From: Palsa-360 sp963710315
GTDB taxonomy: Bacteria > Acidobacteriota > Terriglobia > Acidiferrales > UBA7541
Reading direction: 5' to 3'
DNA length: 64,000 nt
Assembly (NCBI GenBank): GCA_963710315.1
Contig: CAVPZW010000005.1
Coordinates: forward strand, 620,001-684,000
Positions 33,606-42,319 of the stretch are shown piece after piece; position 1 is the stretch's first letter; every line of letters begins with the position of its first letter. The position numbers were made by a program, and so were the translations under genes. Under the pieces are notes generated by a model that saw nothing but the letters and a program-made list of their open reading frames with translations, was not told the DNA's origin and ran no database searches.

Positions 33606-34562
33606 ATGGGAACGATGCATGTACACGCGCATGGCCATGACCACTCGGCCGGCCATTCGCACCCTTCCCATGAAATGTCCAGCGGGGTGCTTGCCGGCGC
33701 GGTGGCCGCCACCTTATTGCTGGTTGTCGCCGAGCTACTTGGCGGCTTCCTGGGCCATTCCATCTCCCTGGTCAGCGACGCGCTGCACAATCTGTCCGAC
33801 ATCCCCACGCTGCTGATTTCCTGGCTCGCCTTACACTGGGCTGCGCGGCCCGCGGATCACGAACGAACCTACGGCTATCAACGCGCCGGGGTACTTGCGG
33901 CATTTACGAACGCCATCCTGCTGGTCCTCGTGTCGCTCGGTCTTTTCTATGAGGCCTTCCAACGTTTTCTTCATCCCGTCGCCGTTCACGAAAGCTGGAT
34001 GATCGGTGTCTCGCTGCTGGCCCTGGCCATCAACGGCGGGATTACGCTGGCGCTTGTGCGCGGGCGGCGCGATCTGAATCTTCGCAGCCTGCTGATCCAC
34101 AATTTTGGCGATGCGATTTCGAACATCGGAATTCTGGTGGGAGCCTTTGCCATTCGAATGACCGGCGCGCAGTGGCTCGATCCGGTAATCGGCGTGGGCA
34201 TTGCCGCGATGGTGCTGTGGTCCACCAAGAGCCTGCTGATGGAAGCCGGCAACATTCTGCTTGAAGGCTTGCCGAAAGGGATTCGATTGGAGTCCGTGGC
34301 TCGGTCCATTTTAAGCGTCAAGGGAGTGCAGGAAGTTCACGACATTCATGTCTGGACGATTGGGACGGATATGGTGGCGCTTTCCTGCCATGTGCGCATC
34401 CCGGATATGCACATGGACGAAAGCGAAAAGATCCTGCAGGCTGTCCGCGCCAACCTCGACAAGGATTTCCATATCACGCACACCACCGTTCAGTTCGAGC
34501 GCGCCGGCCTTCCGCACGAAACCGCTTACATCATGCCGCATCCCGCTCGGGCTTCTAAGTAG
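33606..34562 (+). CDS. Cation diffusion facilitator, zinc/cobalt/cadmium exporter family
   Basis: This inner-membrane proton antiporter is of about 318 residues with six helices. A His-rich N-terminus (HVHAHGHDHSAGHSHPSH) precedes helix 1. The metal sites are DALHNLSD in helix 2 and HNFGDAISN in helix 5, the HxxxD pairs of CzcD/ZitB-type zinc exporters. The C-terminal cytoplasmic domain includes EVHDIHVWTIG and DMHMDE. ATGs at 33606 and 33615 are both possible; longer frames back to 33447 have no leader features. It should export Zn, Co or Cd when in excess. It ends just before a perfect 26-base inverted repeat. Confidence 0.9.
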   Translation: MGTMHVHAHGHDHSAGHSHPSHEMSSGVLAGAVAATLLLVVAELLGGFLGHSISLVSDALHNLSDIPTLLISWLALHWAARPADHERTYGYQRAGVLAAFTNAILLVLVSLGLFYEAFQRFLHPVAVHESWMIGVSLLALAINGGITLALVRGRRDLNLRSLLIHNFGDAISNIGILVGAFAIRMTGAQWLDPVIGVGIAAMVLWSTKSLLMEAGNILLEGLPKGIRLESVARSILSVKGVQEVHDIHVWTIGTDMVALSCHVRIPDMHMDESEKILQAVRANLDKDFHITHTTVQFERAGLPHETAYIMPHPARASK

Positions 34563-34610
34563 TTCCGAGTTTTTGCGGGATATTCCTCGGAAGAAGCGCC
34601 TCGCCATTTT

Positions 34611-34695
34611 TGTCATTCCGAGCGAAGCGAGGAATCTCTCCGCGGTTTGACTTCAAGAAAACAAAGAGGGATTCCTCGCTTCGCTCGGAATGACA
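34611..34695. repeat. Perfect 26-base inverted repeat between convergent genes
   Basis: Arms 34611-34636 and 34670-34695 are exact reverse complements; they contain tcattccgagcgaagcgagg. A 33-base loop separates them. The element lies between the convergent exporter and pobA genes and could fold in both transcripts as a bidirectional terminator. Sequences of this type occur in many copies in some Acidobacteriota genomes; that it is a dispersed repeat here is inference. Confidence 0.75.
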
Positions 34696-34746
34696 AAATG
34701 TTTCTGCATTTTTTCCGCAGCCTGTGAAGCCTAGGGCACGTCTTAA

Positions 34747-35922
34747 TCAATCCCAGGGCAGGCCAACGTAATTTTCCGCGAGGGTAGTCATGGCGGCGCG
34801 CGAGCTGGTTACGTATTCGAGTTCGGCGATTTGGCGGCGCTCGTCGAATGCGTTGTCCGAGTTGAAGCGGTGAAGCATGGAGGTCATCCACCAGGAGAAG
34901 CGCTGCGCCTGCCACACGCGGCGCAGACACGTTTCGGAATAGCGCTCCAGCAGATCGGTTTTTCCGGTCTTGTAAAATTCCGCGAACGCTTTGGCCATGA
35001 TGCGTACGTCGGCCACCGCGAGGTTCAGGCCTTTTGCTCCGGTTGGCGGCACGATGTGCGCGGCGTCGCCGGCCAGAAACATTTTGCCGTACTGCATGGG
35101 CTCGACAACGAAACTTCTCATCCCCGTGATGCCTTTTTGAAAGATCGGGCCTTCGTTGAGTTTCCAATCGCCTTCCGCAGCGGTTCGCGCGCGCAATTCG
35201 CTCCAGATGCGGTCGTCGGACCAGGCGTTGATGTCTTCATCATGAGGCACCTGCAGGTAGAGCCTGCTGATTTGCGGAGTGCGCATGGTCAGCAAAGCGA
35301 AGCCACGTTCATGGTAGGTGTACACCAATTCGGGTGCGGAGGGAGGCGCCTGCGCCAGGATTCCCAGCCATCCAAACGGGTAGATGCGCTCGAATTCGGT
35401 GAGCACTCCCGAGGGAATGCTGGGGCGGCAGATGCCGTGAAAGCCGTCGCAGCCCGCGATATAGTCGCAATGAAGTTCTTCATCCATGCCTGCGGCGCGA
35501 AAACGGATGGAAGGTTTCGCGCCGTCGAAGCCGTGCACGCTGACTTGGTCCGCTTCGAAAATAATCGGTTTTCCGGCTTCGAGACGCGCGGCGACTAAAT
35601 CCTTGATCACTTCTTGTTGCGCGTAGACCGTGACGGTTTTGCCGCCGGTCAGGTCGTCAAAATCGATGCGGTGCCCGCGCCGGTTGAATCGCAGTTCGAT
35701 GCCGTGGTGAGTAAGCGCTTCGCGCTGCAGGCGTTTTCCAACGCCAGTTTCGATCAGCAGATCGACGGTGCCCTGTTCGAGAAGCCCCGCGCGGATGCGC
35801 TCCTCGATGTAGCTTCTGCTTCGCGATTCGACCACCACGGATTCGATTCCCTGCAGGTGGAGAAGATGGGCGAGGACCAATCCCGCGGGGCCCGCTCCGA
35901 CGATGCCGATTTGCGTTCGCAC
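34747..35922 (-). CDS. pobA: 4-hydroxybenzoate 3-monooxygenase
   Basis: This 391-residue flavoprotein hydroxylase converts 4-hydroxybenzoate to protocatechuate with NADPH and O2. It has the FAD-binding GxGxxG at the start (IGIVGAGPAGLVLAHLL). It also has the second FAD motif near the middle (DYIAGCDGFHG, the DG fingerprint), and LAGDAAHIVPPTGAKGLN, the classical GD motif of class A monooxygenases. Length equals that of characterised PobA (about 390). The start is GTG at 35922 with a GAAGGG ribosome site. No pcaHG or other protocatechuate gene is in the window. The UbiD decarboxylase far downstream is a possible but unproven link to hydroxybenzoate metabolism. Confidence 0.93.
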   Translation of the reverse strand: MRTQIGIVGAGPAGLVLAHLLHLQGIESVVVESRSRSYIEERIRAGLLEQGTVDLLIETGVGKRLQREALTHHGIELRFNRRGHRIDFDDLTGGKTVTVYAQQEVIKDLVAARLEAGKPIIFEADQVSVHGFDGAKPSIRFRAAGMDEELHCDYIAGCDGFHGICRPSIPSGVLTEFERIYPFGWLGILAQAPPSAPELVYTYHERGFALLTMRTPQISRLYLQVPHDEDINAWSDDRIWSELRARTAAEGDWKLNEGPIFQKGITGMRSFVVEPMQYGKMFLAGDAAHIVPPTGAKGLNLAVADVRIMAKAFAEFYKTGKTDLLERYSETCLRRVWQAQRFSWWMTSMLHRFNSDNAFDERRQIAELEYVTSSRAAMTTLAENYVGLPWD

Positions 35923-35985
35923 GTTTACCCTTCCGCTGCCGTCGATGTGTTTCGCAGTACGCGCAGTTTAGCCATACAAGGCGCA

Positions 35986-36012
35986 CCTTGTCCACAGTGC
36001 GAGTGGACAAGG
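35986..36012. repeat. Dyad upstream of pobA (operator or terminator)
   Basis: Arms CCTTGTCCAC (35986-35995) and GTGGACAAGG (36003-36012) are perfect reverse complements around seven bases. It lies 64 bases upstream of pobA and 37 bases after the end of the preceding frameshifted gene. It may be a terminator of that gene or a regulator-binding site for pobA; no T tract follows. Confidence 0.45.
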
Positions 36013-36048
36013 TAACTGAGTGTGAAATTATTCGGAACGAATCAGGCG

Positions 36049-37183
36049 TTATTCGTTGGAGATGGGCCGAAGGACGGCGACGGCAAAGTGGGCCAGCAGC
36101 GGCGCGCCTTCATCGAGTTGCAGCCAGCGCACACCGCAATGGTCCTTGAGATATTTTCCGACGCGCGCATCGTTGATGCCCAGATGCTCGGCGAGCTTTT
36201 CTTTCAGGTTGGAGCCTTCACGGCTGCCGCGCCCGCTGCGAAGCATGTTTCCGATTCCCACGCGCAGCGTCTGGCATGCTTCCACATAGTAATAAGTGGT
36301 CTGGTCCGTGTCCGTGATCAGGAAAACGCCGGGACCGGCGGGAGCTTCATCGGCCTGCTCCAGGGAATGAATCGAGCACGCCAAAAGACGGCGAAGCTGA
36401 GACTTCGAGTTGCGTCATGCGCGAGGAAAGCGCGGGATCTCCCGAGCGAACGCGCGCCGAAAAAGAGGAAACGGGAGTTGCAGTCTCGTATCCACGCGAT
36501 GGTTCCGGCTCACGCACTCGAGGTTCCGCGACGTCCGCGGACGCGGCAGGGCGAGCGGCCGGGTATGTGCGTGGTTCCGCAACACGGTCAAACATGGATG
36601 GAGGAGCGGGCGGCGCAACCGGCGCTGCCGCTGACGCTACGGGAACTCCCGTGCGCACTCCCTTGTGACGTCCGCGCCCGCCTCGGCGTCCGCGCCGTCT
36701 GCGGCGGCGGTCCGGACCAGCTTCGGAAGGCTGAGCCGCAGTTGCGGCGGCGGTTGTGCCTTCTGGCGACGGCTGTTCGAAAACGGTTTCTTGTCCGCCT
36801 TCGGTCATCTCTTGCTCGGTTTCATTCGGTTGTTCTTCCGAATATTCTGCAATCATTGGGTCCAATCGGGTCACCGGCTCGGCGGTGTTCTCGCTGACGG
36901 CTAGGCCTGTGACTACCGCGGGCGACACCGGTATCGGCGCGCCCAGGCGAACTAGCCCTTCTTCAGCTTTTTGCTTCCATTGCGGTCGGCGGAAACGCTC
37001 GGCGGCCGTGGTGAACCAGCGCACAGCTTCCGAGGTCGTTCCTGCCTTCTCAAAAACCTGGGCAAGCTCGAACGCCACCATGGCGTCGTGCGTGCGCTCA
37101 TACAGTGCGGATAGCTGGCCGGGGGGATCCGCGCTGGTTCTCGCTTTGCGGATGCGGGCCTGAATTTGTCGCCAATCGCTCAC
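36049..37183 (-). pseudogene. Hypothetical protein with Arg-rich linker, broken by a single-base frameshift
   Basis: The first frame (GTG at 37183) gives helical, TPR-like sequence (MVAFELAQVFEKAGTTSEA...), then an acidic and Ala/Pro-rich linker with RRRRRRGRRGGRGRHKG. It continues as SSRMTQLE and then degenerates into VSASPSFGV and a stop at 36347. One base fewer at about 36403 would instead continue MTQLESQLRRLLACSIHSLE, then QADEAPAGPGVFLITDTDQT, to a stop at 36049. The C-terminal 100 residues, with GVFLI and YYYVEA early and a charged helix later, could be a GIY-YIG-like domain, but this is weak. The intact product would be about 378 residues. Function unknown. Decay and sequencing error are both possible. 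Confidence 0.65.
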
Positions 37184-37273
37184 TGGGCGATATTGTAACA
37201 GCCGCGCGAGCGCGGAGCCATAGCTACGCAAAGAAAAGCCGCGGAGGTGTTTCGTAAAGGCTCGCCTGTCTTT

Positions 37274-37338
37274 GTAGCGCCCGATTTCAGGCGGGCATGT
37301 GCTTGCAGCCACGATGCCCGCCTGAAGGCGGGCGCTAC
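37274..37338. repeat. GTAG/CTAC-ended intergenic palindrome
   Basis: Arms 37274-37298 and 37314-37338 (25 bases, gtagcgcccg...gcgggcat) are complementary except for two positions, with a 15-base loop. It begins GTAGC and ends GCTAC like the elements at 50392, 53097 and 54858. It is REP-like and lies between two genes transcribed in the same direction. Confidence 0.7.
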
Positions 37339-37361
37339 CAGAGAAAAAGCCGAACTGCCGT

Positions 37362-38186
37362 TCAGCTGGCGCTTACCGTGACCGTCAGCAATTCCACCGG
37401 CGCCGCTTCAAACGAGGCTTGCAATTCTTTCGCGGAAGAAAAATGTTTCCCTTTGGCGTGCCGCGCGGGGAATTGAAAGGTGATCGACGGCTCATTGAAC
37501 GGATAGGGATCCAAAACAAAGTGGCGGGTGCCAATCGCACGCACCTGCACTGGAACGCGCTTGCCGTCGCGGGTTGGGAACTCGTGCAGCAGGCTGGCCG
37601 GCTTTTGAAAATTCACGCAGGTGAGCAGGGAGAGATTGTCATTGGCTTGCAACAACCGGAAGTGGTCCACGATCGCATCCTCGGTCTTATGTTCCGGCTT
37701 CAGCCTGGGATTCGCCGCGATTTGTTTGCGCAAGGAATCCTGTAGCGCCTTCTGCCCCGCCAGGAATTCGTCGAGCAGCGGCAATTGCTCGGGGGCAATG
37801 GTGGAGCGGTCGGCGTGATCGTGCAGCAGGCTGTAGGTGTGCATGGAAATGAGCACCGCGGCGTAGGGGTCTTCCGCGGCGATCAGGCGCACGGCGCGGT
37901 CGCGCACCGCCAGATAATCCGCCAAGTCGATTTCCTCGAACGCCGAATATTTGCCGACCAGTTCCGTGGAAAATGCACTGGGTTTCCCTTGCCGCGTGAT
38001 TTGAGGAAACGCGTCACGTGCGGCCCAGCCATCGTCGTGGCGGGCGATTCCGCGCATGACGTGTTCGCGCGGCTCGGGTGAGGGAAATAGAGCGTTGCCC
38101 CAGCGCTCGGCAAAATCACCCGCCAGGCGTGCATGGTCGGGATGCCTGACGAGCCACCATCCAGTTTCTGTTTCAAGTCGCAGCAT
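37362..38186 (-). CDS. DUF3891 family protein
   Basis: This 274-residue soluble protein matches the DUF3891 family. GWWLVRHPDHARLAGDFAERWG near the start and GIARHDDGW are the characteristic parts, with several His/Asp residues spaced like a metal-dependent phosphohydrolase-type helical domain (ISMHTYSLLHDHAD). The C-terminal half, YPFNEPSITFQFPAR, is predicted beta-rich. No biochemical role is established to my knowledge. It lies 68 bases downstream of the ABC permease gene on the same strand and may be read through with that operon. The start is an ATG with AGGAG upstream. Confidence 0.75.
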   Translation of the reverse strand: MLRLETETGWWLVRHPDHARLAGDFAERWGNALFPSPEPREHVMRGIARHDDGWAARDAFPQITRQGKPSAFSTELVGKYSAFEEIDLADYLAVRDRAVRLIAAEDPYAAVLISMHTYSLLHDHADRSTIAPEQLPLLDEFLAGQKALQDSLRKQIAANPRLKPEHKTEDAIVDHFRLLQANDNLSLLTCVNFQKPASLLHEFPTRDGKRVPVQVRAIGTRHFVLDPYPFNEPSITFQFPARHAKGKHFSSAKELQASFEAAPVELLTVTVSAS

Positions 38187-38254
38187 GTTGGTTCTCCTCG
38201 CAAAAGTTTATTGCGTCAATCCGATTTGCCACTCCGCATCGCCGCTCCGTTGGT

Positions 38255-39046
38255 TCACTCCGTTTCCGGTGCGCGGGCCGATTCGTGCCAGCGATGCAGA
38301 AAATACCACTCCAGGAACATAATTAGAAAAAGAAAACTGAATCCAAGCACGGTCGCGGCGAGTACAAGAGCGAACAAATAATCGGTCTGCAGTTGCGACG
38401 ACGCGTACAGGATCGAGTAGCCAAGCCCGCCCTCACCCACCCGGCCCGAGCCTGCAAATAGTTCGCCTGTAATCGCGCCGATCACCGCGATTCCGCTGGC
38501 GATACGGATTCCCACAAACAGGTTCGGAACAGCGTGCGGAAGGCGTAGCTTGAACAGCACCTGCCCGCGAGTTGCGTTGTGCATCAGAAAGAGATGCACC
38601 AGATTTTCATCCACGCTGATGAGCCCCTGCGTGGTGTTGGCAATAATCGGCGCGAGCGAAATGATAAAGGCAATGAACGTGACCGCCGGAATCCCCGCTC
38701 CCATCCACATCAGAATCAAAGGCGCGATGGCAATAATGGGCACGGTCTGCAGCAGCAGCGTATAGGGATAAAGCATTTTTCGGACCCAGCGCGATTGAGC
38801 GAAAATCAGCGCCACAAATACTCCCACCACAATGCTGACAAGCAGACCTCCGACAGACTCCTCCGCCGTGATGGCCAGTGAGTTCAGCAAGGAAGGGAAG
38901 CGCGCGCCCACGGCGCGCGCCACGGCCCAGGGCGAAGGCAACATGTAGGGCGGAACGTGAAACACCCACAGAATGAGCTGCCACAACACGATGAACGCCG
39001 CGAACACGGCCAGCGCGTTGAGCACGGTGATGGCGCGCTGCTTCAT
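38255..39046 (-). CDS. ABC transporter permease, SsuC/TauC-like
   Basis: This is a 263-residue inner-membrane permease with six hydrophobic segments. The cytoplasmic coupling loop is readable as ATRGQVLFKLRLPHAVPNLF, equivalent to the EAA motif of binding-protein-dependent importers for sulfonates, nitrate, taurine and pyrimidine precursors. It overlaps the ATPase stop by four bases (ATGA). With the ATPase and the divergent NMT1-like binding protein at 44391 it would make a complete importer. Substrate should be a small organic compound, probably the one degraded by the adjoining enzymes. Confidence 0.88.
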   Translation of the reverse strand: MKQRAITVLNALAVFAAFIVLWQLILWVFHVPPYMLPSPWAVARAVGARFPSLLNSLAITAEESVGGLLVSIVVGVFVALIFAQSRWVRKMLYPYTLLLQTVPIIAIAPLILMWMGAGIPAVTFIAFIISLAPIIANTTQGLISVDENLVHLFLMHNATRGQVLFKLRLPHAVPNLFVGIRIASGIAVIGAITGELFAGSGRVGEGGLGYSILYASSQLQTDYLFALVLAATVLGFSFLFLIMFLEWYFLHRWHESARAPETE

Positions 39047-39816
39047 TGGCGAACGGTCTCCCGCAAGGAGTGCGCCACGCGCGAAGCAATGTCGTCAAAC
39101 TCCGGCGAAGTGCGGATCGCGGATTTGCGCTGCGCCGGCAGGTCCACTTGAAACTCAGCGTAAACTCTTCCCGGATTCGGCGCCAGCACCACAATCCGGT
39201 CGGAAAGAAACACGGCTTCGGAAACGGAGTGGGTCACGAAGACAGCCGTCCATTTTTGTTCGGCGCGCAGCCGCAGAATCTCTTCGTTCAGGCGGTCGCG
39301 GGACATTTCATCGAGCGCCGCGAACGGTTCGTCCAGAAGCATCACGCGCGGATTCGTGGCCAGAGCGCGCGCGATGGAGACGCGCATGCGCATTCCTCCC
39401 GAGAGTTCGCGCGGATAAGATTTGGCGACCTGTTGCAGACTCACGAGTTCGAGCAACGCGGAAATTTCTTTTTCCCGGCGGTCGTTCGGCACGTGCTCCA
39501 GTTCCAGGCCCAGGCCGATATTTTGTTTTACGGTGCGCCAGGGAAGCAGCGTCGCATCCTGGAAGACGAATGAAATAGTTTCCCTGGCGTTCAGCGGCGT
39601 CATTCCGTCCACGCGTATTATTCCACTGGTTGGGGCGGACAGGCCGGCGATCAATTTAAGGATGGTGGACTTTCCGCAGCCGGACGGGCCGATGATGCTG
39701 ACGAATTCCTGCTTGGCGACGGTCAGGTTGATCGATTCCAATACGGCGCGAGCGCTCCCGTACTGCTTGCTGACGCCTACAATCTCGATTTCCGGAACGC
39801 CCGCATTGGAGTTCAT
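39043..39816 (-). CDS. ABC transporter ATP-binding protein, SsuB/TauB-like
   Basis: This 257-residue ATPase has Walker A GPSGCGKST, Q-loop FVFQDATLLPW, signature LSGGMRMR, Walker B VMLLDEPFAALDE and the switch His in VTHSVSEAVFL. These match the nitrate/sulfonate/taurine importer branch. I use the ATG at 39816 because it overlaps the stop of the upstream hydrolase gene by four bases; an upstream extension to 39897 would overlap that gene and is rejected. It energises the permease encoded next. Confidence 0.92.
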   Translation of the reverse strand: MNSNAGVPEIEIVGVSKQYGSARAVLESINLTVAKQEFVSIIGPSGCGKSTILKLIAGLSAPTSGIIRVDGMTPLNARETISFVFQDATLLPWRTVKQNIGLGLELEHVPNDRREKEISALLELVSLQQVAKSYPRELSGGMRMRVSIARALATNPRVMLLDEPFAALDEMSRDRLNEEILRLRAEQKWTAVFVTHSVSEAVFLSDRIVVLAPNPGRVYAEFQVDLPAQRKSAIRTSPEFDDIASRVAHSLRETVRQ

Positions 39817-41528
39817 TGAGGCGCCTCTGTCGCGGGCAAGTACAAAGCGGAACAGAAGTCTTTGCCGTGGAAAACAAAATGTGTGGACCGCCGCCAATCC
39901 CAGGATGTTGCCTGGCAGGAGGGCACATCGCTGCCGGGATTTCGGTCAAAGAGTGGGAACGCGCCGCCGGCAATTTCCAGCCGGATTCGGTCGCCCTTAT
40001 CGAAACGGCATGAAGTTGGTTCAAGAAAGAAATCCCAGCGATGAATTTTGCCGGCCGCGGATTTCGTCCCTGGGATTGACCGGCTGGACCGTGCGATTCC
40101 GATGCAGATAAATTCCGCCACTCCATTTGGTTTTGCGCGCACAAGTTTTGCGGTGAAGTCGGCATTCTCCAGCGTGGTTGCGCAATAAAGCCGGATGCGC
40201 GGAATGCCCAAAACCCACAGCGGCTTATCGAGCGGCGCGCTCGAATAAACGAGCAGGTTGTTTCCCATTTCCAGCGCGGCCTGATCGAATTGGCCGCTCG
40301 CCGCGCTCGGACCTCCCGGAGCGAGGACAGGCACTTCCGGATCGTGCACAAAAATGTCGCAGGGTTCCTCAGTCTCCGGGCGCACGGACGAGAGCGTTCC
40401 ATTTCCTTTGCGCGAATTGGCTCTGCCCTCGCTGTGCAGAAAGAGGACGTGATCCGCGCCCTCGGGAAACGTTTGCGCGTCGCGCCAGCGATTTTCGCCC
40501 AGCACGAAGTGGCGCACGCGCGGCTCTCCCGCAAACGCGCCGGAATCTTTTAGCCAATGGTCGAACCATCGCAGCAAGATGGCGTCCGTGTCGATCAGCG
40601 CCTCAGGACCAAAATCCGCCGCGCCAATTCGATCGCCCCAGGGAATGTGCACCCACGGCCCTGCAAGCAAATATTGATTCTCGCGCGCAAGCTCGCTGCC
40701 AGCGGATTTTCGCAGTGCCAGAAAACCTTCGACGCTACCGCGCAGAAACATGTCGTACCAGCCGGAAATGTGCAGCGCCGGAACACGAATCTGATCGAGG
40801 CGTTGGCTGACATCCAGCGCGGCCCAGTATTCGCCGGGAGCATTGTGATCGAGCCAGTCAAGCACGTATGTGGGAAGCCCTTCGCCGTGCAGCGCGGGAT
40901 GTGCGCGAACGGGCAGCACGCTGGTTTGCGACGCAAGCTGCGCCCAAGCTTGTTCGAGCCTGTAGCTTGCCTCGCGAAGTTTCTTGCGCCGCGCGTCCTC
41001 TTTCAACAGCTGCAATCCCCAGCCCAGCGTGGACGCCAGGCGCAGCGCTCCGCCCTGATAAAACCAGCCGTGATACAGGTCGCACGCGGTCATCCCCGGC
41101 GAGATGCACTGCAGGCCCTCAGGCTGTTCGGCCGCGGCCAGCAGCTGCGTCATTCCCTGATAAGAAAAACCGTACATGCCGATGCGGCCATTCGATTCGG
41201 GGCGCGCGCGCAGCCAGGCAATGGTATCGGCGCCGTCGGTTCCCTCATTTCGAAACGGATAGAACTCGCCTTCGGAGTCGCCGCGTCCGCGAACGTCTTG
41301 AATGACCACGTTGTATCCCTGGCGCGCAAACCACACGGGATGGGCATATACGACCGTGGATGCGATGTCGCGTCCATATGGCTGGCGCATCAGGAGCGTG
41401 GGCAATGGGCCGGGTTGGGCAGGGTAATAGTGGTCGGATACCAACTGAACGCCGTCGCGCATGCGTGCGCGGACGCCGCGTTCGAGTCGTACGCCTGCGC
41501 CGCAATCGACCCATCCAGGCGAGTTCAT
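39813..41528 (-). CDS. CocE/NonD family hydrolase (X-Pro dipeptidyl-peptidase-like)
   Basis: This 571-residue alpha/beta hydrolase has the CocE architecture. The catalytic domain has the nucleophile Ser in GFSYQGMTQ. The preceding RQPYGRDI and VIQDVRGRGDSEGEFYPF segments form the oxyanion region, and a C-terminal jelly-roll domain (FDKGDRIRLEIAGGAFPLFD) closes the protein. Members hydrolyse esters or amides such as cocaine, glutaryl-ACA or X-Pro peptides. No signal peptide is seen, so it is probably cytoplasmic. It is coupled by ATGA overlaps to the creatininase-like gene before it and the ABC ATPase after it. That implies hydrolysis of an imported ester or amide. Confidence 0.85.
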   Translation of the reverse strand: MNSPGWVDCGAGVRLERGVRARMRDGVQLVSDHYYPAQPGPLPTLLMRQPYGRDIASTVVYAHPVWFARQGYNVVIQDVRGRGDSEGEFYPFRNEGTDGADTIAWLRARPESNGRIGMYGFSYQGMTQLLAAAEQPEGLQCISPGMTACDLYHGWFYQGGALRLASTLGWGLQLLKEDARRKKLREASYRLEQAWAQLASQTSVLPVRAHPALHGEGLPTYVLDWLDHNAPGEYWAALDVSQRLDQIRVPALHISGWYDMFLRGSVEGFLALRKSAGSELARENQYLLAGPWVHIPWGDRIGAADFGPEALIDTDAILLRWFDHWLKDSGAFAGEPRVRHFVLGENRWRDAQTFPEGADHVLFLHSEGRANSRKGNGTLSSVRPETEEPCDIFVHDPEVPVLAPGGPSAASGQFDQAALEMGNNLLVYSSAPLDKPLWVLGIPRIRLYCATTLENADFTAKLVRAKPNGVAEFICIGIARSSRSIPGTKSAAGKIHRWDFFLEPTSCRFDKGDRIRLEIAGGAFPLFDRNPGSDVPSCQATSWDWRRSTHFVFHGKDFCSALYLPATEAPQ

Positions 41529-42319
41529 GGCGTGCGCGGGTCCGTGTAGCGATACATTTCTTCGAGCGCTGCGGCCAGCCGCGTGGTTGCCTGCTCCAGC
41601 CAGCGCGCGCCTTTTTCCGCGGTGGCTGGGCGCGGATCGCCCATCACTCCGCTGGGCGCAATATCCTTGGTGAGCCAGGCAAACGTGGCGGGCGCATTTT
41701 CCGGCAGCAGCATGCCCGGCTTGGAAATGTCGGCGATGTAGTTGGCGGTGTACGCGGAGCTGTCCACCAGTTCCGGCACGCTGGCCAGCAGAAACGAAGT
41801 TTCCACTTCGCCCGCGTGAAATCCGTAGGCGCGTTCCTGAGGATCGAGGCCTTCGAAGGAAATTCCGCCGGAGCCGTGCATGGCAAACGTGCGCAGGCCA
41901 AATTCCGCGCGCAAGTCGCGAGCCATGACGTCGATCAGCGAAGTATTTCCGCCGTGCGTGTTGTACAGGACGAGCTTTCGAAAGCCGGCCTTTGACAAGC
42001 TGGATCCCAGATCGCGCAGCACGGCCATGAACGTGGCGGAGCTGACCGAAAGCGTCCCCGGAAAGCCGATGTGCTCATTGCTCTTGCCGTAACACACAGG
42101 CGGCAGTGCGTAGACATTCAATTCGGCGGGGAGTTTGCGCAGCGCGTGGCCCAGCAGCAAATTGTTGATCAGCGTGTCGGTCGCCAGAGGCAGGTGATGC
42201 CCGTGCTGCTCGATGGCCGCCGTGGGCAGGATCAGCAGCGTGGTGTCACGAGGAAGCGCGTCCACCTGCTTCCAATTTAGGTATGCGAAGTTTCGCGCGT
42301 CCGGTATCCAGGTTTTCAT
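41525..42319 (-). CDS. Creatininase-family amidohydrolase
   Basis: This 264-residue protein of the creatininase/MftE fold is a two-metal hydrolase of cyclic amides or related C-N bonds. The metal ligands are readable: AAIEQHGHHLPLATDT (Glu, His, Asp), YNTHGGNTSLID, and HAGEVETSFLLA with the late Glu. Length is normal (about 250-265). It lies in an operon with an FAD-linked oxidase before it (four-base overlap) and a CocE hydrolase after it. Creatinine is only one possibility; family members also open other lactams or formamide rings. Confidence 0.87.
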   Translation of the reverse strand: MKTWIPDARNFAYLNWKQVDALPRDTTLLILPTAAIEQHGHHLPLATDTLINNLLLGHALRKLPAELNVYALPPVCYGKSNEHIGFPGTLSVSSATFMAVLRDLGSSLSKAGFRKLVLYNTHGGNTSLIDVMARDLRAEFGLRTFAMHGSGGISFEGLDPQERAYGFHAGEVETSFLLASVPELVDSSAYTANYIADISKPGMLLPENAPATFAWLTKDIAPSGVMGDPRPATAEKGARWLEQATTRLAAALEEMYRYTDPRTP

